From: Orbilia blumenaviensis
Taxonomy: Eukaryota > Ascomycota > Orbiliomycetes > Orbiliales > Orbiliaceae
NCBI GenBank assembly: GCA_036872755.1
Contig: JAVHNS010000002.1
Location: forward strand, 2,108,001 to 2,172,000
Direction of reading: 5' to 3'
DNA length: 64,000 nucleotides
The notes under the pieces are model-generated. The model was not told where the DNA came from, did not search any database, and was given only the letters and a program-made list of their open reading frames with translations. Made by a program: the position numbers and the translations under genes. Every line of letters starts with the position of its first letter. Position 1 is the first letter of the stretch. This document shows positions 22,061 to 34,600 of the stretch, one piece after another.

Positions 22061-23298
22061 CGATTCGTAGTAAAATGATCAGAATTAGATATGTAGCTGC
22101 GGTTTCTAGTTAATACGTAAATATGTAAACTTGATTTTGAGGAATCGAAACTTACCAGTTGCTGTGATTTCTTATGGAAATAAACGAAAAAGAAGGATTG
22201 GGTACAGCAAAGTAAGGTGCGTGCGTCCACCGCGAAGTTTATTTTACATAAATCTTATGAATAAAATCTATTTTTTCTCCAAGGTCGCGGAGTAGAGGAA
22301 ATATTGCTAAAGACAAGGCGGTCGGAGTGTGACGGTTACGACAGCAAGGAAGCTTAGGGTAGCTCAGATAGAATAATCCACATATGCAAATGCGGCAATT
22401 GGATCCCCTACCAAGTACCTTTTTTTCAATATTGATGAATATATTAGGGTACCGTAAGCACGGAGATTCCATGTCGCAGGTGTTTATCTGTGGAGCCATC
22501 AACATGCAGCCATACGGGTTGACGTATCAGTGAACCTCGTTTTCCCGATACCGATGTTGTTCATCGCTAGAATAATCCGCCGAATACGACAACCTCATCA
22601 GGGGACCCGGGAATGGTTTAAAACTGGAGGGCTTGCCCGGAGTTGACAGGGGACTACCGGGCGAACCTTGCAAGAAGCAAATATTAGGCGACTTGGCACC
22701 GGCAAACGCTCATCAGAAGCAAAATGTTGCATGTTGACACTACTGTTCTGCAAGGGTCTCTAAACTTAGGATGATACTCTAATATTCGACCCCGAGGCCG
22801 CCAAAATACACAATGAGAATGAATGATTGGATGTTCGGATTCGCAAAAAGAGCCCCTTTACATGGATTCAGAGTCACGTGGTATTAAATGACATAGGTTC
22901 AAAGGCCGGGTCTCAGACTCAGCCTACAGCCTCGCAATTTCAGGTCCCGGTTGCTTTTTGAATATTTGTCGTCTTGATCCAGAAGGAAAAGGCTGTTTTA
23001 TTACAACGTAAGATGATTCGGAGGCGTTCAAGTTAGCGAAACTAGTGACGATTCCCCTTCAGCCTCAATTGAACTATTGTAATTATAGATCCACAATGGT
23101 CTGATTAAAGCATGAAGGGTAAAAAGCGAGCGCGTTTAGGTGTATCTCGTCCGTTTTAAAAACTGGCGTTCGTGGCATCGATTGAATCTATAACCGCAAG
23201 AACGAACTTCCTACAGCTCGTAGTGGACTCGAAGATCTTAACTTGTTCAGCTCGATTTCTATCAAAGTACTTCTTTACATTGCATATCCTCCCTCCCG
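22061..23298. promoter_or_regulatory. Divergent promoter region, P450-1 / FAD oxidase
   Basis: 1.24 kb between two divergently transcribed cluster genes with no supported open frame. It holds some GC-rich CCCGGG/CCGGG strings near 22600-22665. A bidirectional control region is expected from the arrangement, but no specific factor site can be assigned. Confidence 0.5.
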
Positions 23299-25162
23299 AT
23301 GCGATTCTCACTGTACGGGCTTCTGGGGCTTGCATCCCTAGTCCATGCTGCCCCTATTGCCGAAAATCTTTCTACTACTCTCAAGAGCTTGAATATCAAT
23401 CCGGCAGACTTCTCTCTGTGGGACCAGAGAAACTTTCTAGGGAACCCTCGATTGACCTGCGTGGTTCTCGAAAAGTTGTTTGGTCCCAAACTTACGGGTG
23501 TCTATGAAAGCGGCTACACCGCGTTGGCACGCATAAGTTGGTAAGCTTACATACCATTCGGAGTTATATTGGTCTTTCAGGAGAAGTTTTTTCTTACCCG
23601 AATAGTTCCTAATAAAACCGAGGCAACTAGGTCCCAAACTTGCTGGGCTGAACCTGCTTGTATCATCTCTCCAGCAAACGCCCAGGATGTCTCAAAGGCT
23701 ATTCTTGTTCTTCGGGCCCTCCAGACCAAGTTCAGCATTAGGAGTGGTGGACATATGGCAAACCCAGGATTCTCAAATGCAGGGCCTGACGCTGTCTTGA
23801 TTTCACTCACCAATCTGACAAAACTCAGCTTGAGTGCTGATAAGTCTATCACTACCATCGGCGTGGGTAATAGATGGGGTACAGTGTATAATTATCTTCA
23901 GCCTTACAATCTTACAGTCATCGGTGGAAGGATCGGGACGGTCGGGTCTGCTCTTACATTAGGAGGTATGTGAAACCAAACTTACACTATACAGGATCCG
24001 AACCATGTATTCATGTCGCCAGGGTGTGTAATCTAACCAATTATTTTACAATTCGTTGCACTACAGGAGGGCTGAACTACTTCACCGCAAAGTTTGGGCT
24101 GAGTGCCGACACCGTCGAGAGATTCCAAGTCGTTCTATCGGATGGCTCGATTGTCACTGCCACCCGTACCAAAAATGCAGACCTTTTCCAGGCTCTCAAG
24201 GGAGGCTCTGCTAACTTCGGTATAGCCTCGACTCCGCTCTTGATCAAATTTTCGGGTAACTAGCCCATACTAATAGAGGTTACACAGGAATTGTTACCGA
24301 GTTCGACTTGCGAACGAGATACTCGGGACCTTTGTATTACGAGGCCGTTTTGTACCCTGCCGATCAATACCCCGCTTTGATGAAGGCATTTGTCGAGTAC
24401 CAACAGAACGGAATTCTCGACACAAAAGCATCTATTGTAACCTCGTTCCGCGCAGAGGGCAACTTGGTGATATTCTTATACCTCGACCCGGTTGTCCGGC
24501 CCTCGGCTTTTGATCCCTTTTACAACCTACCTTCAATCCCATTTTTCCCTCCCGGATTCGCCACTATCACTGAGCTAGTGGCAGCTGTCGCTATTGGTTT
24601 TTCGTCTGAGCCGGAAAGAGATTCTACTCGTGTGACTAGTTTCGAGACCGATGAGAGTGTCCTGAACTATTCTTTCAGCCTTTACCAACAGGTCGCTGCA
24701 ACTCTCCCTGCCAATGCATCCATCGAGTGGGTGCCACAGCCAATTACAGCAAGTCTCGCTGCTATAGGCGCCCAGTATGGCGGCAATATACTCGGAATAC
24801 CGGCTAAATCGCACGTCTGTAAGTATTTCTAATTTACCCAGGGAATGATGTAATTCTGGTAGCGAAACTAAACAAACATTCTATTAGGGCTCGACATTGT
24901 GGCAAAATGGAAGAATGCGGCTGATGATGCCTTCATCTACAATGCCACAAAATTCATCGTTGACAAGACCGATGAATTCGCAAAATCGAAAAACAAGTAT
25001 CTGCCGTTCCTTTTCATGAACGATGCTTATTCCGACCAGAAAGTGTTGAGAAGCTACGGCGCTACCAACTTCAACAAAATCGTCCAAGTTTCGAAAAAAT
25101 ATGATCCATCTCAGACTTTCCAAAAGTTGCAAGGAAATGGGTATCTTTGGACAAGGACCTAA
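23299..25162 (+). CDS. Berberine-bridge-type FAD-linked oxidase, secreted or lumenal
   Basis: Five exons, 23299-23540, 23631-23965, 24067-24219, 24288-24818 and 24888-25162, give 511 residues. The introns (90, 101, 68 and 69 nt) keep one frame throughout. Residues 1-18 form a signal peptide ending in VHA. The FAD-binding (PCMH-type) domain contains RSGGH (118-122), whose His122 is the expected covalent FAD ligand. The second FAD loop reads GTVGSALTLGGG, and GGSANFGIVTEF follows. The C-terminal BBE segment contains NDAY and a YDPSQTF motif. No Cys is seen at the usual second attachment site, so a mono-covalent flavin is expected. Related enzymes (YanF and many cluster oxidases) oxidise alcohols, phenols or quinols using oxygen. 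It is divergent from P450 no. 1 and convergent with P450 no. 2. Confidence 0.92.
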
Positions 25163-27148
25163 TGGCTTAACTTTATCCTTCAATAGTATTTGTATTCCAA
25201 CCAAGCATTGTTTTACTTTAGTCTATCTAAAAGAAACATAGATCCTGTAACCTTTACCTAAACTTGTATAATTAATTATAACTTGGCATTCCGCTTGTAC
25301 TAAAGGTTCTTGTGACCGACTAAATCCAATAGACAACCACTTACAATTCTTAAATTGCATTGATAAATCACCCCCCCTGTACATGTTCAGCTAAGACCTC
25401 TAGATGTTGCACTTCTAACAGAACAAATGTTATAAATTGAGCCAGCTAACGTTAGATTTCAGCTCAGCCATTAGGGTGTTAGAGTTTTACAGCTCGAATG
25501 TCGAGCGTCATTACGTCACTGTCAAGCAGTACCGTTAATCGAGATCGTGATCGGGGAATTATTCCGCTTCGTTGTTGCCTTTTGCCGGTCAAAATCGGAT
25601 CGAAGATCCTTCGAAGGGCTCATTATCCAAATATGCTCGTAATATTATAACGTTAAGCAGTTTTAACTTCTCGGATATTGTTGGTGAATGCAATGTTGGC
25701 CTAGTCAGCGACAACTGAGATGAGCAAGTGCGATTTTGCACCATCGTTCAATTATTTTGGTGTTTATTATGCGAAAGGAGAAAAAAAAAAAAAAAAAAAA
25801 AAAAGAACTTTAAGTGCATGACAAGGTATCCGGTACAAGCCAGATTACGCGGCTCATTGTTTTTGTTTTAGTGTTGCGAGAACTATGTTCAGCTATGATT
25901 CTAAATACGCCTTCATCCCAGTCCATTGCAGGATATCGGTAGATGCCAACATATTTTTGGTTTGGGCGGTGCGCCGGGCCGGTTGTATGTTCAACACTAA
26001 GAGCCTCCCGGGTGTAAGAAAACTTACTTAATTTCTTACGTACTCAGCGAGTTTCGATCTGCCAAGGTAACCTTGATACACTATCGGAGCTGAAGCGGCC
26101 ATGACAGGGTCAATGTGGATGCGGAACTTCTTGACCGGACGCCAAGGCATCTGGTGGCTTGCGGGACCGGCACGAGGCCCCCACTCATCGAATTCGTCCT
26201 GCCAAGATTTACTTAAATTCAACCTCACATCCGGACGGCCGATCCAGGTCCGTTTGAGACGTCTGGCGAGCCCTGGGTACTGGGCCCGGGAGCCATACCC
26301 TGACCATCCACACAGGGAGCCCAGGTCACACCTTTCGTAACACCATTTGCCCCCGTCGCCCGCGAGGGCTGGAGAAACGACATGTCGGCGGTCTTTTCTT
26401 TTGCGGAGGCTTTGACATCGAGAAATAGACAGCTTCTATATCAATTGAGGTAATATTGCGCCATTGACGTTTGGCATGTCCAAAGACATGTGAATTCCGA
26501 CAGCCCTCGAAATATCTTGGCTTTTCTTTTTCCTTCCCAAAATTTCTTTTCTTTTTTCAAATCGTCAAAATCAGATCCTTTCATAAACTCACCTATCATA
26601 TCAAGGCCTAGGCGGAGTATCCGCAATTGATGGGGGGTAACATTGGTCCCCACCGTTTTCGTATCACAATTACAATTGCACAATACTGACTGTGATAATG
26701 GCCAGCCTCGTATCACAATTATCGCTGCTTAAGATCCTATAGTAGTTGTTGTGGACGTCGGCACTTGGCAGCTCGCCCAACGTCTTCGTACGAATTCGTC
26801 TCCAATCAATCTCAGAAAATGTAAAGTAGGCTACCACGTTAAAAACAAGATAGGGGCGAGGTATGGGGCTATCATGGGTATTCCAAGATAATTCCCCAGA
26901 CAATCGAAAATGTAGGTCACAACTAGCTCTAGGGTTGGTGTAGCATGGCACAAGGGCTAGATGTACGAGACCAGGCTAGATTCGGCATTTATGGACTTTG
27001 TCGGACATGTCGAAATCCCATTGCAATTTACAGCCATCGGACAGCTCATGAAACTTAATGTTTTGAGATTTCTATTCCTAGAGCTCCTAATCTACAAATA
27101 GAAAGAAAGAAAAAAGTACCCAGAAAGATTTGAAATTTCCTTTAGCCC
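25163..27148. other. 2-kb convergent intergenic region
   Basis: Between the 3' ends of the FAD oxidase (plus) and P450 no. 2 (minus). It has a run of about 22 A at 25783-25804. It also has a GC-rich island at roughly 25970-26400 in which one minus-strand frame stays open for about 130 codons but has no ATG-led family match. The rest is AT-rich without features. Confidence 0.55.
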
Positions 27149-28979
27149 TTATTCGGTTCTTTTGCCAGTCCATGTCTTGAATGTGCCCTTGAATTCCGGG
27201 ATTACCATGTCCCACCACTCCATATCCTTGGCAGTGGTGTTGTAAATTTTAAGGTCATGTCGCCTAATCAGGTACGCCATGATCGTGTAGAGTTCCATGT
27301 GCGCTAAATTAATGCCAAGGCATGCCCTAGAGCCCTTGGAGAAAGGGACTAAGAACTTGTTCTGAACAGTCATTTCGGCGGGATCTCTGAGCCAACGTTC
27401 CGGATCAAAGACCTTCGGGTTTGGAAACAAGTCTGGATTATAGTGAATGAGGTATATAGCCATTCCAATGCGGGTTCCTGCGGGAACAAAGCGACCATCA
27501 GGGAGGTAAATTCCCCCTGGGGGTACTAAACGTGGTGTTCGAGAGGCGGCGGCTGAGGCAAATCGTAGCGACTCTTTGATGCAAGCAGTCTTCATAGAAA
27601 GGATTAGTGTCGATCAAACACATTGAGCCTCCAGGCTGTGGCAGTAAACGTTATGAGGGATTTCTCACCAGGTATGGCAACTTTTCCAGCTCTTGATACG
27701 GAGCAACTGAGTCAACAGTTGGCAGGATTGTTTTCAACTCGGCCAAGAGACGGTCATGGATCTGGGGATTGCTGAGAATTTGGAAGAGCCCGACCATGGA
27801 TGTGATTCCAGTGGTATCATTACCGGCAGAAACAAGCGTAATTACTTCGTCCTTAATACCCTGCTTTGATGGTACCTGGAAGCCCTTGTCCTCATTAGGC
27901 GTCAAAAGGCGGCCGACGACCGTAGGGAAATTCGGCTTATCTCCAGTTTGCCATTTGTCAACGAAGCTTTTGATGTGACCATCGCTCAACTATATGGTGA
28001 TATATGCTATTAGTCTTATGCCAATATTTCCATATATGCTAAGTTGTTTTAGAGATACGCACATCTTCGAGATACCGGCCCATCTCAACCGAAGGGGAAA
28101 TATGTCGTGCAATGAAATATGGGAGGCGTTGAAGAAGTTTCACAAACGGAAATGCCTTGATAACGTGGAGGCTCATCAAGTAGTTGCGGAAAAGGCGCAC
28201 CGGAATTGACATGAATTCCGGATCTTCAACGGCTCCAAACTCTTGACCAAAAGCAAAGGTTGTTACCATATCTATATGACAGTTAATTTAATTCCTAGAT
28301 ACCAATGACAGTGTTTAACCTACCCATAGTTAAACTCTTGAGGGCAAATTCCATTGGAACGGGTTTTCCAGCTTGGAAGTGTTCCTCGAGTTTAGTTGAC
28401 CAACGTTCAACTTTACCCATTACCATAGGCTCGAGCTTTAAGATACTCTGTCTGGAAAATAGCTGCTCCAGTGCACCGCGACGGATTTTATGAAGAACAG
28501 GATCGGTTTCCGCAACAGTGGATGATGGAGCGCCCAAAACCTTATGCATCTCAGGATCTTTGTAGTATCTCGATCCCAAGCGGTAAAGTTCATGATAGTA
28601 TCTCGGGTCATTGACGTGGATTTCATTCGGCCCCATACGAACGGCAAACCCTTTATACAGTCATTAGCCTCTTTCGACTCCATTTTAAGGAACTAAATCT
28701 ACCTACCATGAATTTTGTGCAAACGCTCTAGTTCGAAGAGACAACTACCCTTGTGGGGCCAAATATTCCACCATGCTTCCCAACTAGATATATTATACGA
28801 TTAGCGCGCGAGCTCGTTTTACTTTGGATTTGTTCGGTGTTCACATACTATTCGGATACTGCTGCTGCTTTGGGCCCAGGAAAGCTAGAAAGAGGATGAA
28901 ACCAGATCCGATATATGGCCAGGCCAACCAGGTAGACGATATAACCTGCTGGCAGCAGAAGAAGGCTAAGAGCAAACAT
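27149..28979 (-). CDS. Cytochrome P450 monooxygenase no. 2
   Basis: Six exons on minus, 28979-28849, 28783-28707, 28650-28324, 28271-28063, 27989-27669 and 27589-27149, give 501 residues, a normal P450 length. The N-terminus has a membrane anchor followed by [23 protein letters not shown] marks the beta-1 region, SAGNDTT the I helix, KESLR (360-364) the ExxR motif and FSKGSRAC the heme loop with Cys445. Two acceptors (before residue 70 and before residue 356) end in AAG rather than CAG/TAG, but phase and family alignment require them. The sequence style is that of trichodiene-oxygenase-like fungal P450s. It is divergent from the amidohydrolase gene and probably acts in the same pathway on the ring or the prenyl chain; substrate unknown. 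Confidence 0.9.
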
Positions 28980-29694
28980 CTTCCAATCAAGGTGTCTGGA
29001 AGGGTATAATACCAGAAAGCTAAATTGATTTTTTGATCTTTTTTATTTTATTTTATTTTTTGTAAAAAAAAAAAGATTGTTTGGCGTGGTAAGCCTGGGG
29101 TTGTGTAAGTAGTTTGTAGAGCGGTCCGATGCGTCGTGTAGCATGCAGTTATATATACTCGTATATTCTAGTTCGATCAGACATAACTGCGACAATGTTA
29201 ATGAGCCCTCCAAAATCAATCCGAGACTTTTGCCTCAGCCGAAGAGGGGGCTGCAAAACTCACTATCACGAATGCAATAGACTCCCAGGTTTCTGTGTAC
29301 TTCTCGGTTGGGTGGGGGCATTGAGAAGCATGCATTGTGAACTGCGGTGCGCCGGCGCTGCAGGGGCCAAGCTGAACCCGGTCGTAAGCAGCATAAGCTT
29401 CTGCACCGTATCACGCAACTAGGCAAGTTTATTTCTCCCCATGCCGACCATGGACCAGCTGCGTCGCGGCCTCGTAATTATCCCGGTCACGTCGAGTTAG
29501 TGGTCTCTGATTTCCAACCATCTGCCGCTCAAACCAACGCAACGGTGTTTCCTGAACACTTCCTTAGCTTAGCCTTTTTCTCTAAGACTTTATAATTAGC
29601 AATTTCTTGAACAAGTTTATCTGGCTAAAAATCCGAAGACCAAAAGCACAAAACTACATTCCAGCTCGATTATTCTAATACGGGTATTGTCAAA
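28980..29694. promoter_or_regulatory. Divergent promoter region, P450-2 / amidohydrolase
   Basis: 715 bp between two divergent genes with no supported open frame. It contains a T/A-rich tract at about 29035-29073 and a TATATA string near 29150. Likely a shared control region; no factor site can be named. Confidence 0.5.
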
Positions 29695-30765
29695 ATGTCT
29701 GAGCACCCAAAAAAGTTCGATGTTCACCACCACTTCGTCCCAGATTTCTATGTCGAGGGTCTGTACATACGTTTAAATTTGCGCCAACATAAAGATCGAG
29801 CTTAAATTTAAAATAAAATTTAGCTAACAAATGGTGCTTCAATTGTAGCCCTGGAAGCAAATGGTGGTGATCCAAGCGGATGGACAATACCAAAATGGAC
29901 CTTAGAATCCAGCGAAACTCTCATGGAAAATATCGGTATCGGAACAACAATATTTTCCATGACCGCCCCGGGCCCATCCATACATAAAGACCTTTCAGAA
30001 GCTGAAAGTCTAGCAAGGAAAACAAACACATTTGCGGCAGCTGTTAGGGATGGCAACCCCCAAAAATTTGGCTTCTTCGCTGCCCTACCATCTTTACTGG
30101 ACAAAGAATCCGCGATTGCGGAAATTCGCTATGCACTCGATGAGCTCAAAGCAGATGGTGTTACTTTATTCACGCGATATGGTCCCAATAACCACTACCT
30201 CGGCCACCCCGATTTCGAGGAAATCTGGCAAGAGCTAAATGAACGCTCTGCGGTTGTCTTTGTGCACCCAACCCACGGTGTTGATACCAACCTAGTCGCA
30301 CCCTCACTCCCGCAACCTATGATCGACTATCCCCATGAGACCACCCGAACGGCAATGGATATTATTCTCTCTGGGACAGTTCGAAAATATAAGAACTGTA
30401 AGATCATCTTGTCGCATGCGGGTGGCACCCTCCCTTATTTGGCCCTTCGCGTGGCGGCCATGATGCCACATACCCCATTTGGAAAATCCAACGGCCTGTC
30501 CACAGAAGAAATAATCGAAGACGCAAAGTCATTCTACTTCGACCTCGCACTGAGTGGCAATGAGTTTACATTGGGGCTGCTTATGAAGTTCGCTAAACCG
30601 GGACACGTTCTATTCGGAAGCGACTTCCCGTATGCACCTACCAAAGGTATTGAGTACTTTACAGAAAGTTTCGATAAGTACGAATTCTCGGAGGAGGAGA
30701 GAATTGCGGTGAACCGTGGCAATGCAGAAGCACTCTTTCCAAGATTCCAAACCTCGGAACCGTGA
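29695..30765 (+). CDS. Amidohydrolase-2 family decarboxylase (6-MSA decarboxylase type)
   Basis: Two exons, 29695-29758 and 29849-30765, give 326 residues. The 90-nt intron has an uncommon GTCTGT donor, a GCTAAC branch at about 29823 and a TGTAG acceptor. The phase joins VE to [12 protein letters not shown] as in the family. Metal-binding residues of the TIM-barrel fold are visible: HHH at 11-13, a His in VHPTHG, SHAGG and an Asp in GSDFPY. This group contains 2-amino-3-carboxymuconate semialdehyde decarboxylase and the fungal 6-methylsalicylate decarboxylases (YanB, PatG), which convert 6-MSA to m-cresol with a divalent metal. Adjacent to a 6-MSA synthase, that reaction is the natural assignment and the first tailoring step. 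It is divergent from P450 no. 2. Confidence 0.92.
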
Positions 30766-31367
30766 TACACGCACGGCAAGGACGAATATTTAAACTGGTA
30801 TCAGCATGTATAAGGTGGCATAGGCAGTACAGCCTGTACGGCTGGCGTGGCCGCGAATATTTTTTTTATGTATTGTTACACCAGCTACGTTACTATGGAT
30901 AAATTTGCCAATCTAAGAAAAGACTTTCATCCTGATCGCGATTTCGTGTAACCAAACGTGCAAACCGATGTCGTAGCGAAACCCAACAAAACCAACGCAT
31001 CTGTTGCTGCTTGTCCTCAGCTACTAATATCAATCTTGCATCAGGCAAATTGAACATTGTTTTTTGAACAGCTTGATCTCGAAGGGCATGCGAGTATAAT
31101 ACGCTTACACGACAAGCCAAGAATGAGAATATTAAAGGAACCATTAACTATACAATAAAGAAAACAAATATTGTGCTCGCGTGATGAAGCTCTTGGCAGC
31201 ACACAATAGTCTGGGCAACACCGGGAAAATCAATTTAAAAACTCTGCCAACACTGCGCTGACATCGAAGTGACAAAAACGATATGATAATAACCAAGACT
31301 AGTGCAAAAAACAACCTATCCTATCGCATACAAGAATCGGTAAAACACAATATATCCTATACTCCGT
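30766..31367. other. Convergent intergenic region, nothing recognised
   Basis: 600 bp between the 3' ends of the amidohydrolase (plus) and P450 no. 3 (minus), AT-rich, with no supported frame or repeat. Confidence 0.5.
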
Positions 31368-33186
31368 CTAACCAGTATATCCTTTAAAAATGTCTTTAGC
31401 CAACTCGAATTCTTTGAGTATAGTCTTTCTCCGCTCTTCGCTTCGAACCGTGACCTTGCATTTAAACGGTAAGGCACAGTGGAGAAAGCCTTCCGTGTAT
31501 CCGGTTTTGGGGTCTACATTCATCTCAATTGGCTGGCCATCGGCTCCTGTTGCCTTCTCGAATTTAAACGCCCACAACAGCTTGGCAACACCGAGCCAAA
31601 CATTTCTCTCTGCTAGGTGAATACCCGGGCAGATGCGACGACCAACACCGAAGCTATAGTGATCACGCATCTTCCAGTCTGAGACCGCATATTCGGGGGC
31701 GAGCAACTTATGGTCCTTGAAACGAGAGGGGTCGAACTCTTCAGGGCGTGGGTAGACTGACTCGTCATTCTGGATACCCCAAACATTTAGAATGATTGTA
31801 GAGTCCTTTGGAAGAAAATACCCATCCAAGTACTCATCTAATTGTTTTAAGTTAGCTAATCTCAACTTACTTGAAAATTCAGAGAATATGGGGGTTCACC
31901 TTTAGTTAGACAGTGAGGGAAGCTCAATGGCGTAACAGGTCTCCATCGATGTGTCTCTTTCATAATCGCATTGATATACGGGAGAGCTGCAAAGTCACTC
32001 CAGGTGGGACTGCGATCATCACCGATGACTCGGTCGATTTCCTCTTGAGCGATCCTTTGTACTTCTGGCCAATTGACCATTGCCTGGACAAATGCAGTCA
32101 AAATACTTGCGCTTGTATCGCTGCCACCTTCCAATTGGACACCTCCAATAAATGCAATTTCGTGGTCTGTAAATTCGCGCGTTTTTTCTTGCTCCCTCAA
32201 AAGAATGTCAAAGAAGCTCTCGTGGGTCCTTTGAATTTTGGGATCCTCAGCTCTGCGTTTAAATTGCGATATCATGTTTGCGTATAATCGCTCCATGTCC
32301 CGCCCAACACCAGATGCTCTTGAAATCCAGTTCCCGAACAAACTCTCCGGGATGTACTTGAAAATTGGATAGATATCCACTGGTGGGGTGTTACCGGGCT
32401 CCATAACGGCAGACCAGCGCTCCATGATATCGTAGAGATGTTTCGCATGGGGGCTATCGTAAGTCGGTGTTCGAACCCCGAACACTGCGGAAAAAATCAA
32501 AATGTTAATAAAATAGGCCGCTCGTAGGTAAAAAGGTCAAACGGGTGATACTTACAAAGAGTAGATATAATGCTATTGCTGAAGCGTTTGGTGTGGAGAT
32601 GGTGATTGTCTGGAGTTTCGAGAAACTCCAACATCATTTGTGTCGCCTCCGCATCCTGCAGCGCGATATGCTTCTTTTCGCATTCACTTTCCCTAAAAAA
32701 CTGGTGCATATACTTACGGATCCTTCTCCACGAGTCATTGTAGTGCATCACAAGTAGATGGTCGCCTTTTGTGATTAAATCATGGGATACGTATGACGGG
32801 GGTCGGTCAGAAGTGATAGAGCTCTTCTTGTCCATCAACTTCTTGACTATCTCTCGATCCGTGATGACGAGAGCGGTACCCGTTCCGAGTTTAAGAGAAT
32901 AAATTCCGCCATATTTCTGTGCCCATTCAGTAAATCTAGATCGATAGTGCAAGGTAAGATGATTAGTCTTGCGTCCGGCCCACCTGTTAGTGGAAATAGA
33001 TCTTAACTTGAAATGAGCGCCCGTCGTAGGAAGCTGATGAATATTTCCGATAACAGGTAGAGTTGGTGGCCCCGGAGGGAAGCCCTTACGTCTATGGCCA
33101 ACTACAAGGACGACGTAGGCGATAGACGCTGTGACTATGGAGCCACAAAGAACGAGCGTTACCGGCGAAATGTTGAGTGGAATCAT
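31368..33186 (-). CDS. Cytochrome P450 no. 3, probable m-cresol/ring hydroxylase
   Basis: Four exons on minus, 33186-33008, 32935-32556, 32484-31900 and 31837-31368, give 537 residues. The first intron (72 nt, GTTAAG donor) is a multiple of three and open, so an unspliced reading would insert 24 residues; the family reading HFK joined to FTEWAQ supports splicing. The last intron uses the GTGAAC donor, which gives the expected TKDEYLDGYFLPK join. Features are an N-terminal anchor, PPGPPTLPVIGN, the I helix LEGGSDTSAS, the ExxR motif KETHRW and the heme loop YSFGVGRRIC with Cys451. The style is that of the CYP619-like P450s of patulin and related 6-MSA pathways, which hydroxylate m-cresol. It is divergent from the PKS, so it is the best candidate for the first ring hydroxylation. 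Confidence 0.9.
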
Positions 33187-33879
33187 TTTGCGCGCGTACA
33201 ATGAGAGTTTCCAAACTGCTCAAAAGGTCTCCTAGTTTACTGAATTTGCAAAGTAGGATATTGCTAGCTGCTATGGACTGGTGAGCATTTACGTTGGGCA
33301 ACGTAGAAGTACAAAGTTAAAAAGATAGAATTTTCGACGCGATGCCTCCAGCCGTCGATTCCAGATAGGCAGGGCTCGATGAAATCGATGGGGTCGCTTA
33401 CAAGTGAGGTTGCTTATTTTTAGTTTTCTTTTATTTGAAATGTGAATTACTACTATGGCTAGAAGAAAGCTAGGGTAAGTATGGCCAACCTGGCAAATAA
33501 TACATATTACGTATACATGCAAGTTCAGGGTCCGGCCGAACGACGGAAGATGCCTTTGCATTGTGTAACATTTAACCAATATAATTCCCTCAACAAGCCG
33601 CTGGCGTGCGTTCGGCCAGAGATACAGATCTTGCGGGCTATCGATTACTTGGCAGGTGCATTGCATCCGGGGGGGAACACTGAGGAGGACCAACCAGTCT
33701 GCTTAGGAATAAGCTGACGTCCAATAAGCATCGGGGGAGTGTATCCCAGCCTTAACAAAAGAAATGTATGAGTTCTGGAAAATTTAAAGTTAAGCCGTTT
33801 TGTAATACGAGGCGGACGTATGTTTCTCCATCATCTTAAGACATGCATATATGCCGGATAGTCTGGTCTTGGGGAACGA

Positions 33880-33980
33880 CCCGGAGCCCGGGATCATCAC
33901 CCGAGCCCGGTATTTACCCGGGATCCAGGACTTATCCCGAGTTGAACATGAGTTTATTCCCGGAGCCCGGTCACTCCGGG
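33880..33980. repeat. Clustered CCCGG(A)GCCCGG motifs
   Basis: The 12-mer CCCGGAGCCCGG occurs at 33880-33891 and again at 33959-33970. An 11-base version lacking one G lies at 33900-33910. CCCGGG, CCCGAG and CTCCGGG occur between or just after them. They stand out as GC-rich blocks in AT-rich DNA. They could be repeated regulator sites or a decayed minisatellite. Confidence 0.6.
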
Positions 33981-34593
33981 ACAAAATGCAACATAACCGA
34001 ACCCAAGACAGTTGATATCGTGATTGCTTGTAACGTTGGAAGACCAGCACAAGGGTGTACCAAAAATTGTCATAATATCAAAGCCCCAATTACGTGCAGG
34101 GAGCAAGGGAAGTAACGGATAAGAAAATGGTAAATCAGCGATCGAAATTAAACAAAGAAAAGCAAAGATAGCGACATACGATGATGTGGAGGTGGAATTC
34201 ACCGGATCAAAAAATAAACATGCTAAGTTTGAATGTTGGCGTTGGCATTGGCAGATAATTCTGGAGCCTATCTGCGGGCTGAGACTGCACAATAACGACG
34301 GCTAGACGGCGAGCGGCTCGTACGCCGCCGACTGCTTCCATGACAGTTGTCTAAATTGCTACTATCCGATACGGATGTGGATACCTTATTCGCCTAGGAC
34401 AAGTTAGTGCGTCAGATGAAACCTCTCAAGGCAATACTGCAATCTTCATCTGACAAGTTGCTAGGAGAGCTCCATGGCTAAGTAATCCGCGCAAAGAACT
34501 GGCAGATGCAGCTTTAGCGTTGCCACATGATAGAAGCCGGCCAAAGGGAGCCCTGTAACGGCTATCTCATTGCACATACGAAAAATCTCAAGC

Positions 34594-34600
34594 TATAAAA
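34594..34600 (+). promoter_or_regulatory. TATA box candidate for the PKS
   Basis: A TATAAAA heptamer lies 447 bases before the PKS start codon, followed by a pyrimidine-rich stretch (34740-34880) that looks like a fungal 5' leader. Inferred from sequence only. Confidence 0.35.

Noticed and set aside
23581..23630. CAG at 23580 as acceptor for the first intron of the FAD oxidase
   Set aside because: It gives the wrong phase and an early stop; the TAG at 23630 keeps the frame and the family sequence.
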